A DNA stretch of 64,000 bases from Sporomusa silvacetica DSM 10669 (GCF_002257705.1 NZ_LSLK01000110.1:1-64000), one strand, 5' to 3'. Numbered from the stretch's first letter, positions 22,726 through 32,011 are shown. A program made the numbers and translations. Notes: generated by a model not told the origin, from the sequence alone.

Positions 22726-24066
22726 TCTTAAATGTTTGCCAATAGGCTTTGATACAATCTTACCATCCTTAAAAACAGTTGTTCCCCTGAGAATCGTTTG
22801 TGTCACTGTTCCACAGAAGCTGTCACCAACATAGGGGCTTACCTTATGCTTATAAAAAAGATCTTCGGCCTGTAATGTGAATTTCTTATCCAAGTCTACC
22901 AGCGCAAAGTCCCCATCATAGCCAACAGCGATTTTCCCCTTACCTTGAATTCTAAATATCTCGTTAACATTTTGCGAAGTCAGTCTTGCAATGCCCTCAA
23001 GCGAAACCTTTCTAGCATGGTAGGCATGAGTAAGCATGGCTGGCAGCGTTGTTTGGCAAGCCGAAATTCCACCCCAAACCTTTAAAAATTCTCCGTCTTT
23101 TAGCTTGGGGTCACAAGGCGAATGGTCAGAAGAAATAAAGGCTATCTCGTCATTTAACAGTTTTGCCCACATCTTCACTTGGTTTTGAGTATCACGAATA
23201 GGCGGCGAACATTTTGCCACAGTTCCCAACCGTTCTACATCGTCATCTGTAAGAATTAAATAATGCCCAATTGTTTCACAGCAGACATCAACGCCTCTGC
23301 TTCTTGCCTGGGTAACAAGTTCGACTGCCTTGGCAGTACTAATATGGGCAATAATTAATTTACAGCCGGTCTCCTCCGCAAAGGAAATCATGCGCGAAAC
23401 ATTTTCTATTTCCGTAATCGGCGGACGCGCGGCAAAATAATCCCGTACTGTTGTTTTGTTATTAGCAAGAGCAAGCGATGTCAAATCTCTGGTCATTTCA
23501 GCATTTTCACAATGTACCATCAGCGGCAATCCAAGCTTTGCTAACTTTTCCATACCCACAAGAGCTGTATAATCATCCGCTCTTTCAAATTCATCAATAC
23601 CGCTAAAGCAGGAAAATGCTTTAAATCCTATTACCCCGCATTCAGCAAGCTCTTCAAAATTTTCTAAATTTTTGGGAGTAAACCCACCCCAAAATCCATA
23701 ATCAATTAAGGAGTCCTTCTGCGCCACAGCAAGCTTCGCCTTAAAGTTTTTGGCGTCAAGCGTGCATGGGCTACAATTAAGCGGCATATCAAAGTATGCG
23801 ATACCGCCGCCTGCTGCCAAAGCACTGCTTCCTGTTGTGATTGTTTCCCACTCAGTTCTTCCCGGATCGTTAAAATGCACATGCCCGTCTGTTACGCCGG
23901 AAAATACATGTTTTCCAGCAGCATCAATTATAGTTTTTGCACTACCCGATATCTCTGTAGCAATTTCCACAATTTTTTCATCACAAACAGCAACATCTGC
24001 TTTTTTCACGCCATCAGGACAAACAAGAAACCCATTTCGAATGATTACATCATAACGCTTGTTCAA
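22714..24066 (-). CDS. allB: Allantoinase / dihydroorotase-like cyclic amidohydrolase, 450 aa
   Basis: Hydrolyses allantoin to allantoate. Amidohydrolase markers: DGHVHFND (metal His pair), GFKAFSCFSG (the position of the usual carboxylated Lys), PLMVHCENAEM, IAHISTAKAVELV and ISSDHSPCDPKLKDG (metal Asp). Start is TTG with GGAGG eight bases upstream. It is the second of two adjacent paralogues, which differ widely. The DHSPC motif is kept in both. One copy may act on another ring, such as a hydantoin or dihydropyrimidine. Confidence 0.88.
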   Translation of the reverse strand: MNKRYDVIIRNGFLVCPDGVKKADVAVCDEKIVEIATEISGSAKTIIDAAGKHVFSGVTDGHVHFNDPGRTEWETITTGSSALAAGGGIAYFDMPLNCSPCTLDAKNFKAKLAVAQKDSLIDYGFWGGFTPKNLENFEELAECGVIGFKAFSCFSGIDEFERADDYTALVGMEKLAKLGLPLMVHCENAEMTRDLTSLALANNKTTVRDYFAARPPITEIENVSRMISFAEETGCKLIIAHISTAKAVELVTQARSRGVDVCCETIGHYLILTDDDVERLGTVAKCSPPIRDTQNQVKMWAKLLNDEIAFISSDHSPCDPKLKDGEFLKVWGGISACQTTLPAMLTHAYHARKVSLEGIARLTSQNVNEIFRIQGKGKIAVGYDGDFALVDLDKKFTLQAEDLFYKHKVSPYVGDSFCGTVTQTILRGTTVFKDGKIVSKPIGKHLRPNL

Positions 24067-24081
24067 GAGATTGGCCTCCTC

Positions 24082-25440
24082 CTATTTTATTTTTTTCACG
24101 AATTCCCCGAAACCTTTCTGACCAACAAGCTTACCATCTTCCGCCACAATGTGGCCTCTAACTACTGTGCATATAGGAAGCCCAACACCCTTTAATCCAA
24201 CAAAAGCCGAAATTTTATTAACATAATACAACGATTCAGGCGTGATTTTCCAGTCTTTTTTAGGATCAAGGATAACAAGATCGGCATCAAAGCCAACTTC
24301 AATTGCACCTTTTTTTCCGTATATTCCGAAAGTTCTTGCGGGACCTTCGCTCAATGCTCTGGCAAGTATTGTTGGGCTATAGCCTCTTTTGACCACACCT
24401 TCACTGAAAACCACCTGCATCGTGCTTTGGATACCGCTAATTCCACCCCAGGCTCCAAAGATGCCATGAGCTTCTTCGCTTTTTTCGCTAAGTTCACAGG
24501 GTGAGTGGTCTGAACCGATAGAACTTAAGGTGCCGTTATTTACATATTCCCACATTTCCTCTACTGCAGCAGTTTCCCGCAGCGGCGGTGCACATTTGAA
24601 CAAGCTTCCGTTTTTAATCACATCTTCATCCGTAAATGTAAGATAGTGTCCGCAGGTTTCCGCTGTAACATCAATACCTTCAAGCTGGGCATCCCTTATG
24701 ACTTTCGCAACTTTCGGATGACTGACATGGCAGATATGAACCTTGGCGTCAAGCTCTCTTGCAAGGCTAATAATGTTTTGAGTTGCAATTAGCTCTGCAG
24801 TGACCGGTCTTGAATCAAGGAAATCCTTCCAGTCATTCTTTTGCTTCCGCTGGGCCCTTGCCTCCTCCCATTTGATTATTGAATAATCTTCGCAGTGAAA
24901 ACCGGCACGGGCATCGAAGCTCTTCAAAATTTCTATTGCTTCTTTCGCCTGTCCAATTGTAAGCGATACGTAATCCGGAGAAACCGGACCTATAAATGAT
25001 TTGAAAGCAACACAACCCTTATTGTCAAGTTCCTTCAGTGCATCCAAATTGTAATCTACAAGTCCTCCCCAGAAACAATAATCTACATACGCATTAGGTG
25101 AAACATGTGCAAGTTTCTTGTCAAAGCTTTTTCCGTCGGTAAGTGCAGGCTCATTCTGAAGGGGCATGTCCACAATTGTTGTATACCCTCCCACGCCTGC
25201 AGCTGCTGTACCATGGGCATAATCCTCTCTCCAGTTATAGCCCGGATCATTAAGGTGCGCATGGCTGTCTATGGCCCCCGGAAAGACAAAGTTACCTTTT
25301 GCATCGATAACTTTGTCTGCTTCTACAGAGGCACCCGGTTCAACGATTGCTGCTATTTTACCTCCTTGAATACAAATACTTGCCTCGAAAACCCTGTTTG
25401 ATGTTACAACTCTCCCGTTTTTAATAACCAAATCAAACAC
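24082..25440 (-). CDS. allB: Allantoinase, 452 aa
   Basis: A cyclic amidohydrolase of the AllB group. Visible are DSHAHLNDPG (metal His), VAFKSFIGPV (Lys), AGFHCEDYSI, VHICHVSHPKVAKVIRDAQ and IGSDHSPCELSEKSEE. I start it at GTG 25440, which has GGGAGG seven bases upstream and gives an N-terminus (FDLVIKNGRVV) aligned with E. coli AllB; the frame is open to 25482. It is followed 15 bases later by a paralogue. Confidence 0.9.
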   Translation of the reverse strand: MFDLVIKNGRVVTSNRVFEASICIQGGKIAAIVEPGASVEADKVIDAKGNFVFPGAIDSHAHLNDPGYNWREDYAHGTAAAGVGGYTTIVDMPLQNEPALTDGKSFDKKLAHVSPNAYVDYCFWGGLVDYNLDALKELDNKGCVAFKSFIGPVSPDYVSLTIGQAKEAIEILKSFDARAGFHCEDYSIIKWEEARAQRKQKNDWKDFLDSRPVTAELIATQNIISLARELDAKVHICHVSHPKVAKVIRDAQLEGIDVTAETCGHYLTFTDEDVIKNGSLFKCAPPLRETAAVEEMWEYVNNGTLSSIGSDHSPCELSEKSEEAHGIFGAWGGISGIQSTMQVVFSEGVVKRGYSPTILARALSEGPARTFGIYGKKGAIEVGFDADLVILDPKKDWKITPESLYYVNKISAFVGLKGVGLPICTVVRGHIVAEDGKLVGQKGFGEFVKKIK

Positions 25441-25508
25441 CGTAAGACCTCCCATAGCAATATTCTGATCTGTCCTTGACACACTCGTTAATGGGCACTA
25501 TGGCTTAC

Positions 25509-26558
25509 TTATTTGGCAAAAGCTCCCTTGTGGTCAAAGGCATTGTTGTGAATAACGTCGGAAATAAGATAATTGTAAATATCATCGACAATCTCAATTC
25601 CGTTTTTCTCATAGTTCTGTTCTCTGATCATACTGGACTGACCAGGATACATCACCGAATCAAATCCCGGTGCTGGTTTAACTTTATTTAAGTCATCCAT
25701 GGTATTGGTGATGTTTTGCAAAAACTCATTCATATCTGTAAAATATTCCGGATTGATTACAATATGCAACTGGCCTAAATTCCGTTGTTCTCTCAAATCA
25801 TGATACATTGAGCTTACTTTATTGCCATAAGGAACACCTAATAATACGCCAGACAACACATCAACCATCATTTGCATTGCATATCCCTTAGGACCGGCAA
25901 TTGGTACCAGCGCATTTACTTTAAATGGATCTGTTGTAGGCGCGCCATCGGCGTCTACTGCCCATGTATCAGGAATTGATTCGTGTTTGGATCGGGCATA
26001 AAGTATTTTCCCCCAGGCTTGCACTGTTGTGGCCATATCCATCATCAGGATTCTGCCGTCTTTGCTTGGTGTCGCAAAAGCGATCGGATGCGTTCCGTAG
26101 AAAGGCTCTGCACCACCATAAGGAACCACCATCGGATCTGATTGACACATTGCAATACCAATAAGATTCTCTTTAGCAGCTTGCTGTACAAAATAAGATA
26201 ATGCGCCACTATGACCGATACGTCTGACTCCAATAATAGATATTCCTGTTTCCTTAGCCATTTTGATGCCTTCATCCATGGCCAATTTGGCAGCAACATG
26301 TCCTGATGCATTGTCGCCGTCAAAAATACCACTGCATGGACCGGTTTTTGTAAAAGTAAAGTTAGGATTGGTATTTGTTCCGCCTTTGGAGATTCGTTCG
26401 GCATAATATTCTACCCGCATAGCTCCATGAGAATGAACTCCTCTGGCGTCAGCATGTACTAGTACATCTGCAAGAATATCGGCATGATCTTCTTGCAAGC
26501 CTGCTTTGCAAAACTTTTTCTTCATTAATTCTTTTAATTCAGCTCTTGTTAATCTCAT
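25509..26558 (-). CDS. allD: Ureidoglycolate dehydrogenase, 349 aa
   Basis: A malate/L-lactate dehydrogenase-family (LDH2) NAD(P)-dependent enzyme. Markers: DARGVHSHGAMRVEYYAERI, RRIGHSGALSYFVQQAAKEN, GTHPIAFATPSKDG and PIAGPKGYAMQMMVDVLSG. In this setting it oxidises (S)-ureidoglycolate to oxalurate, the substrate of AllFGH. LDH2 members with other substrates look alike, so the pathway context decides. TGAGGTG precedes the ATG. It lies between allE and the first allantoinase. Confidence 0.92.
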   Translation of the reverse strand: MRLTRAELKELMKKKFCKAGLQEDHADILADVLVHADARGVHSHGAMRVEYYAERISKGGTNTNPNFTFTKTGPCSGIFDGDNASGHVAAKLAMDEGIKMAKETGISIIGVRRIGHSGALSYFVQQAAKENLIGIAMCQSDPMVVPYGGAEPFYGTHPIAFATPSKDGRILMMDMATTVQAWGKILYARSKHESIPDTWAVDADGAPTTDPFKVNALVPIAGPKGYAMQMMVDVLSGVLLGVPYGNKVSSMYHDLREQRNLGQLHIVINPEYFTDMNEFLQNITNTMDDLNKVKPAPGFDSVMYPGQSSMIREQNYEKNGIEIVDDIYNYLISDVIHNNAFDHKGAFAK

Positions 26559-26608
26559 ATCAGCACCTCAAAATATTTTAATTTTTCTGCTATCCTGCGT
26601 TATTGTTC

Positions 26609-27370
26609 TTACAAAGCGGCATCACGATTGCAATCTTTGGAGTAAATGTACGCAAGCTTCTCGCGGCCCACTGCATAAACGGCCTGAGGTACATATGGAC
26701 CAAACCAGATATAATCGCCTTTTTTAACAGGTATCCACTCATTATCCAGATAATACATGCCTTCCCCGGAGAACAAATAGGCCCCATGTTCCTGCACATG
26801 AGTTTCCACAAAAGGATGACACCCGCTCGGTTCAAAAGTCAGTATATGCATATTCATATCAAACGCCAAATCGGTTGGCAATAAATCAATGATTTTGACA
26901 TTTTCCATATCGTCATAGATTCTTTCAGCTATTTCATTGACATTGCCTACCACAACCCAAGGCTGCGCGCCAGCCAGTGGTTCATACTTTTGTTTGTAAA
27001 GAATTAGCTTGGTCTCAGTATCAACCATGTTTTCTAAATACAGCTTTTCTCCCGGGGGGCAGTACATATAGCCACCAGCTTCCAAAACAGCACTTTTCTC
27101 CTGTGTATAGGTTTTTATTTTTCCTTCCATACAGAAGACAAAGGTTTCTATGCCTTCACCGCCAAAACCCTGAATATTTTTGCCATCCTTAGCCATAGTG
27201 ACTAAGTAATGCACAAAGCTTGCACCCATCTTGGGCGAAGCCAGAATCGAAACTCTGCAATTTTCAAAACCCGGTATTACATTGTTCACCAGACCTTCCG
27301 GTGGTACAATTGCATAACTTCCATGTTTTATAACAGCCCTGCTTAGTAATAAATCTTTTGGATATGCCAT
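26609..27370 (-). CDS. allE: (S)-ureidoglycine aminohydrolase, 253 aa
   Basis: A bicupin enzyme that releases ammonia from (S)-ureidoglycine to give (S)-ureidoglycolate and so fixes the stereochemistry after AllC. The second cupin holds the metal site in GCHPFVETHVQEHGAYLFSG. The first cupin is IQGFGGEGIETFVFCMEGKI. The N-terminus LLLSRAVIKHGSYAIVPPEG is typical of the family, and the length is usual. GGAGATAAGAAACA precedes the ATG, 15 bases after allC. Confidence 0.95.
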   Translation of the reverse strand: MAYPKDLLLSRAVIKHGSYAIVPPEGLVNNVIPGFENCRVSILASPKMGASFVHYLVTMAKDGKNIQGFGGEGIETFVFCMEGKIKTYTQEKSAVLEAGGYMYCPPGEKLYLENMVDTETKLILYKQKYEPLAGAQPWVVVGNVNEIAERIYDDMENVKIIDLLPTDLAFDMNMHILTFEPSGCHPFVETHVQEHGAYLFSGEGMYYLDNEWIPVKKGDYIWFGPYVPQAVYAVGREKLAYIYSKDCNRDAAL

Positions 27371-27385
27371 TGTTTCTTATCTCCT

Positions 27386-28621
27386 TTATTTATAAGCTAA
27401 TTCATACAGCGCCCCCACTAGCGCTTTTACCCCTTCTCCTAGGTCATGGGACTCAGTAAATTCTAATGGCGAATGACTGATGCCTTTATGGCTTGGAACA
27501 AATAGCATTGCGGTCGGTACTGCCGGAGCCATTATCTGGGAGTCGTGACCTGCTCCACTATGCATCATTTTATAATTCAGTCCGTTTTTCTCACATTGTT
27601 TTTTTATAATCGCTACAATACCAGGATCCATGGGAACCGGGTCGGCATCCATCCACATATCAATATGGATTTCTACCCCTGCTTGCAAAGCAATTTCCTG
27701 CATTACTGCAGTTACTTCTTCGGTAAATTTAACCAAAATATCTTTATGCGTATGGCGTGCATCTAACGTGAATAATGCCTTGCCTGGCACAACATTTACA
27801 ATATTGGGGGTTAGCTCCACTTTGCCCACTGTAGCCACCAATGGATCACCATAGTTTTTCGTTATATCCATAATCGCACAAATACTACGACTAGCTGCAT
27901 GAATAGCATCTTTCCTATAACCCATCGGCGTTGTACCAGCGTGGTTGGCTTCTCCGGTAATCTCAATAGTAAAGCGTCGTTGACCTACAATATGCTCAAC
28001 TATCCCTACCGATTTTTTTTCGCTCTCTAACACGCCACCTTGCTCAACATGAACTTCCACAAATGCTTTTAGGTCTTTACGTACAGCTCTGCCTTCTGAC
28101 TGGAAGCGAAAGCCGGCTTTGCGCATAGCTTCAATAAATGGTATGCCTTCAAAATCTACCATTGTTTCAACTTCTTCACGTTTGGCGATACCTAGAATAT
28201 TTTTGACTCCCCAAAAGGCATAAGGAAATCGGCTGCCTTCTTCTTCAGCCATGGATACCACTTCAACGTTACGTAGCGGTTGTCCATACTCTTTTTTTAA
28301 ATAATCAAGCGCAATAATCCCAGCGATTATTCCAAATTGGCCATCATATAACCCACCATTTTTTACAGTATCTACATGCGAACCTGTTAAAATAGTTTCG
28401 TCCTTATATTCAGTTCCTTCTAGCCGTCCAAACAAATTGCCGACGTCATCATATTGAACAACAAAACCTAGCTGCTGCATGTGCTGCTCTAACGCCTTTT
28501 GCGCTTCCGTCCACTCGGGCTTATATAGAAAACGCGAGACTCCACCATCGGAATCCTTACCAAATTCGCCTAACCATTTTAAAAGTTTCTCGGTTTCCTG
28601 TCCAAAATCAAACGTACTCAT
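27386..28621 (-). CDS. allC: Allantoate amidohydrolase, 411 aa
   Basis: An M20-family amidase that cleaves allantoate to (S)-ureidoglycine, CO2 and ammonia. The metal-binding regions are LTGSHVDTVKNGGLYDGQFG and MAEEEGSRFPYAFWGVKN. EVHVEQGGVLE and ANHAGTTPMGYRKDA follow, and the C-terminal MHSGAGHDSQIMAP completes the site. This combination is specific for AllC/ureidopropionase-type enzymes. The start at 28621 has GGCGGAGG. It is the first large gene of the catabolic unit and divergent from pucR. Confidence 0.95.
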   Translation of the reverse strand: MSTFDFGQETEKLLKWLGEFGKDSDGGVSRFLYKPEWTEAQKALEQHMQQLGFVVQYDDVGNLFGRLEGTEYKDETILTGSHVDTVKNGGLYDGQFGIIAGIIALDYLKKEYGQPLRNVEVVSMAEEEGSRFPYAFWGVKNILGIAKREEVETMVDFEGIPFIEAMRKAGFRFQSEGRAVRKDLKAFVEVHVEQGGVLESEKKSVGIVEHIVGQRRFTIEITGEANHAGTTPMGYRKDAIHAASRSICAIMDITKNYGDPLVATVGKVELTPNIVNVVPGKALFTLDARHTHKDILVKFTEEVTAVMQEIALQAGVEIHIDMWMDADPVPMDPGIVAIIKKQCEKNGLNYKMMHSGAGHDSQIMAPAVPTAMLFVPSHKGISHSPLEFTESHDLGEGVKALVGALYELAYK

Positions 28622-28745
28622 GGTTTCCCTCCGCCACAACTGAAATTACCAATATATAAAAATTTATCAAATACAAAGCCCAGGTTGCTAGAAAAAGCCA
28701 GCAGGCTCCCATCTTTTCAAGTCCTATTTTCAGCCCTCCAATCAT
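28608..28745 (-). CDS. Possible 45-aa membrane peptide overlapping the start of allC
   Basis: MIGGLKIGLEKMGACWLFLA, TWALYLINFYILVISVVAEG, ending NHEYV. One long hydrophobic segment spans residues 14-38. The stop lies inside allC, overlapping its first codons by 14 bases, as coupled genes do. The first ATG has only a weak GGGAT. An in-frame ATG eleven codons later (28712) is preceded by GGACTTGAAAAG. Supported only by frame, hydrophobicity and overlap. Confidence 0.35.
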   Translation of the reverse strand: MIGGLKIGLEKMGACWLFLATWALYLINFYILVISVVAEGNHEYV

Positions 28746-29449
28746 TTTTCTGGGATCCCATTGTATTAAGGGGTTGTCATCATTATAAGTCGCACTCTTA
28801 GACCAATATCAACCGGGAAAACTAATTCCCGCAATCTCTTTTTACTACTTTTTCATACTTGTAAACTCATGTCCAGTCACTACTTTATCGCATTGTGCTT
28901 TGAGACAACTCCTATTAACTTATAAGTTAGGTTAATTATACTGAATTTTTTCATTTTTCGGCTAGTGCAGAATTCGCAAATTAATTAGGGGTAACTGTGC
29001 ACATTGCATATACTTTTTTATTCTTCTCCTGCAGAGCCGTTCCATACCAGTTGTCCCCCATTCTAGCCATAGTTAGAATGTTTTCAGCAAGCGATAATAA
29101 ACCCTGCCTTGCTGAAAACAAGGCAGGGTTTCAATTGATTTATTCAATAGCTAACATACGTATATTTTGACGCATCATCAATACAAAGGTGCACACTCTT
29201 CCAAGATAGATTGTGCATTCTGCTCATTAGGTTGCGTGTCACAGAATTGAATATTTTCCTCCTGTTCCGCCCACCCTATGCTTGCTATAGTCAATTATAC
29301 GTGATAATTAATATATTCAATCTTACATACAAGAATACAAATATCTAAATAAAATGTGCATTACGCATAGTTACCCCAATTTTTGAAAGGAAATTGCAAA
29401 AACATGTTGAATCGATCATATATCATAGTAATACAGGGGAGGGATAGAT
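28746..29449. promoter_or_regulatory. Divergent allC-pucR regulatory region
   Basis: 700 bases without a convincing larger gene. On the minus strand TTGATA (28807-28812) and TATAAT (28782-28787), 19 bases apart, are a possible allC promoter. A 14-bp perfect palindrome TAACTTATAAGTTA is at 28916-28929. Inverted copies of a 23-base element beginning GGGGTAACT lie at 28988-29010 (+) and 29355-29377 (-), and TGTGCATTCTGC is near 29212. Two competing hairpins occupy 29080-29131. Confidence 0.6.
29080..29131. promoter_or_regulatory. Two mutually exclusive hairpins (attenuator-like)
   Basis: Stem A: GTTTTCAGCAAG (29080-29091) pairs perfectly with 29108-29119. Stem B: AAACCCTGCCTTG (29099-29111) pairs perfectly with 29119-29131. 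The arms overlap at 29108-29111 and 29119, so only one can form. On the plus strand (pucR) stem B would be the terminator and stem A the anti-terminator, but the following U-tract is weak. Confidence 0.5.
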
Positions 29450-31105
29450 ATGCATTTACTTATTAAAGATGTTTTACAACTTTTTCAAGACAAATCGGTC
29501 TCCCTAGCTGCAGGGTTCGCTGGATTGGATAATATAATTTTATCCGTAAATATAATGGATGCACCAGATATCTTGAATTGGGTGAAGCCAGGTGATCTAA
29601 TATTGACAACTGCATATATCGCCAAAGACGACCCTATCTTGCAGGAGCGTTTAATAAGAGATCTTGTCGCGACTGGCGCTGCTGGGCTTGGAATTAAAAC
29701 CAAGCGGTTTTTGCCGGAAGTCCCCACTATTATTAAAAAGATTGCCGACGAACTTAACTTTCCTATTCTCGATCTTCCTTTAGACATGTCCCTGTCCGAA
29801 ATTATGAACCCTATCATTAGCAATATCGCTAACAAACAATCCTATGTACTACACCGCACGATTGAAATACAGAAAACCTTAACCAGAGTTGCTATTCAAG
29901 GTGAAGGCTTATGCTCGATTATAACCTGTTTGGGCAAATTAACTCAATGTCCTGTAGGCTGCTTTGATGTCAATGGCTTCCCCCTTGTCCAGTGGATACC
30001 TAAAAAAATCCCTGGAATCGATGATACTATAGTAAAGCAATTTGACTCCATTTTAGATAAGAAGGCAGCAAATAATGATGAGCTCCAAGATTTGCTAGCG
30101 CAAACAAAATCACCCTGTACACAAAGTCTTACTATTGAAAATAGTAACTATCTGATTACATCCTTTCCAGTTATGTCAAATAATGAATCCTTTGGACATA
30201 TCTCAATAATCCAGATAAATGATACTTTCTCAGATATTAACTGTATAGCTTTAGAACAAGCATGCATTGTGGCGGCCCTGGATTTTTCAAAGCAAAAAGC
30301 AATAGCACAAAGTCATCGACTACATTCCAGAGACATACTCGACTATATATTATTTGATGATTTGTCAAACCATAATGTCGATGAAATTCTATCAGGCTCC
30401 AGGCTAATGCAGGCCAAATTCTTTGAGTGTTGGGTTATTGAACTGGCTGAAAACGAAACTGTAGTAAATGTTCCGGTTATTCTAACACGTATCTACAAAA
30501 CCACGCAACAAATGGTAACCGCCGCAAATCCTTTGTCAATAGTGTCTGAACGAACAGGCAAAATCATTGTGCTTGTAGCGTCTACCAGCAACTTTAACAC
30601 AAATGAAACTCACTCAGGAATAATATTACATAATGCTTTTCATACCATGTATCAAAACCTTAAAATCTCCCTTGGTATTGGTACAATATCTACTGAGCTA
30701 GGTGGTGTCCGGCAGAGCTTTCATGATGCATTAACTTGTCTGCGCTTAGGCCAGCAAATTAAAGGAGCCGGACAAATCACTTTTCCTTACGAAATCGCTT
30801 GTTACTCAATTTTAGAAAACTGTGAGTCATCTTCCATCTTATCGCAAATCTGTGACTCTATTATTCAAAAGTTAGAATATTCGGAAAAAAATTCCGGTAC
30901 TGATCTATTACAAACACTAGAAAAATATCTTGAATGCGACAAAAGTTTAACTGAAACATCTAACGAATTGTATATCCACAGGAACACACTCTCTAATAGA
31001 TTAGAAAAAATCCAGGATATAGTGAATTTAGATTTTAACAACAGGGAATTAGTATTTTGCCTACGTTTAGCTTTACGACAACGAAAAATCAGCACCAGAT
31101 CATAG
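29450..31105 (+). CDS. pucR: PucR-family purine catabolism regulator, 551 aa
   Basis: The N-terminal PucR domain (residues 1-125) starts MHLLIKDVLQLFQDKSVSLA and contains NWVKPGDLILTTAYI and FPILDLPLDMSLSEIM. A middle sensory region follows. The C-terminal PucR-type HTH is at about 490-545 (LLQTLEKYLECDKSLTETSN, LYIHRNTLSNRLEKIQDIVN). B. subtilis PucR controls purine and allantoin genes in response to allantoin-type ligands. Its divergent placement beside allC makes it the likely regulator of the pathway. GGGAGGG precedes the ATG. Confidence 0.9.
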   Translation: MHLLIKDVLQLFQDKSVSLAAGFAGLDNIILSVNIMDAPDILNWVKPGDLILTTAYIAKDDPILQERLIRDLVATGAAGLGIKTKRFLPEVPTIIKKIADELNFPILDLPLDMSLSEIMNPIISNIANKQSYVLHRTIEIQKTLTRVAIQGEGLCSIITCLGKLTQCPVGCFDVNGFPLVQWIPKKIPGIDDTIVKQFDSILDKKAANNDELQDLLAQTKSPCTQSLTIENSNYLITSFPVMSNNESFGHISIIQINDTFSDINCIALEQACIVAALDFSKQKAIAQSHRLHSRDILDYILFDDLSNHNVDEILSGSRLMQAKFFECWVIELAENETVVNVPVILTRIYKTTQQMVTAANPLSIVSERTGKIIVLVASTSNFNTNETHSGIILHNAFHTMYQNLKISLGIGTISTELGGVRQSFHDALTCLRLGQQIKGAGQITFPYEIACYSILENCESSSILSQICDSIIQKLEYSEKNSGTDLLQTLEKYLECDKSLTETSNELYIHRNTLSNRLEKIQDIVNLDFNNRELVFCLRLALRQRKISTRS

Positions 31106-31125
31106 AAAGAATAACTAGATAGAAG

Positions 31126-31194
31126 AAAAATGCTCCCCTTTCCGGTAAACAGGTTTTTTATATTAACCTGCCTACTTTAAGGGGAGCATTTTTT
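31126..31194. terminator. Bidirectional terminator between pucR and the acetolactate decarboxylase gene
   Basis: AAAAATGCTCCCCTT (31126-31140) pairs with AAGGGGAGCATTTTTT (31179-31194), with A- and T-tracts on both sides. It serves convergent transcripts. A second stem (AACAGGTT/AACCTG) is nested within. Confidence 0.85.
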
Positions 31195-31211
31195 CAATAC
31201 CATTTTTGGGG

Positions 31212-31242
31212 GATTATCCGCCAATATTTCTGGCGGATAATC
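31212..31242 (-). terminator. Terminator after acetolactate decarboxylase
   Basis: Perfect 11-bp stem GATTATCCGCC/GGCGGATAATC (31212-31222, 31232-31242), 13 bases after the stop. Confidence 0.65.
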
Positions 31243-31255
31243 TTTTATAGCCTAA

Positions 31256-32011
31256 TTAAGATTTATAACTATCAGGTTTTTCTAAAGGCTTGGTCGGATA
31301 AGGAGAAAATTCAATATGCATTTTTGGTATCTCATCAAGACCGATTTCCGCATCAGTTATAACGAGGTTTAGCACATGTCCGCCTTTTTGAGCATCGTCA
31401 GAAAGAAAATGCAGATGATAACCGGCGGCATTGGTATTGCCCATATATGCTGGCAGCCAAAAGCCTACTAATCGGCCTGATACATCAGAGTAATCAAAAA
31501 CGCTCTGTTCGCTAACTGCATCTGAAAGCAGTGGATAGGGTGGCTCATATGGACCAACGCTGCGCACTTTGATGGATTTGAATTTCCCTTTAATAATAAT
31601 TGCGTAAGGTAAATCATTACGTTTGCGAAGTTGATCAAGTTCCTTCTTTAGTAAATCCAAGCTAAGATCCGTAGCTTCAATCTTTTTCGTTATATCTGCA
31701 GAGAAATATTTAACTGCGTAAAACGGAGTTTGAACATTATCATTTTCAACAGTGACCTTACCGTCCCTCGCCGCCTTATAAACTTTTCCATCTAATACAA
31801 TCATTTCGCCATCAAGGCCGGCAAAAGTTCCCAGTCCCATAGTTCCCTGTCGCTTTACTTTTTCAACTGTGGCTACGCCATCATAATTTCCAGCTAGAAG
31901 CGCCTCAATTGTCGCTCCTTGATAAATGGTTTCTTTATCTATCGCAGGATTGGCCAAAGCCAGCGAACTGCCTAATACAATAAAGCATAGCGCTAAAAAC
32001 ATTTTTTTCAT
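31256..32011 (-). CDS. alsD: Alpha-acetolactate decarboxylase with signal peptide, 251 aa
   Basis: Decarboxylates 2-acetolactate to acetoin using zinc. Family motifs: TYQGATIEALLAGNYDG-like N-terminus (here IYQGATIEALLAGNYDG), GTFAGLDGEMIVLDGKVYK, and the zinc histidines in GYHLHFLSDDAQKGGHVL. A clear signal peptide (MKKMFLALCFIVLGSSLALA, cut before NPA) predicts export, which some family members show. The ATG at 32011 has GGAGG seven bases upstream. No acetolactate synthase is visible nearby; it stands alone. Confidence 0.93.
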   Translation of the reverse strand: MKKMFLALCFIVLGSSLALANPAIDKETIYQGATIEALLAGNYDGVATVEKVKRQGTMGLGTFAGLDGEMIVLDGKVYKAARDGKVTVENDNVQTPFYAVKYFSADITKKIEATDLSLDLLKKELDQLRKRNDLPYAIIIKGKFKSIKVRSVGPYEPPYPLLSDAVSEQSVFDYSDVSGRLVGFWLPAYMGNTNAAGYHLHFLSDDAQKGGHVLNLVITDAEIGLDEIPKMHIEFSPYPTKPLEKPDSYKS

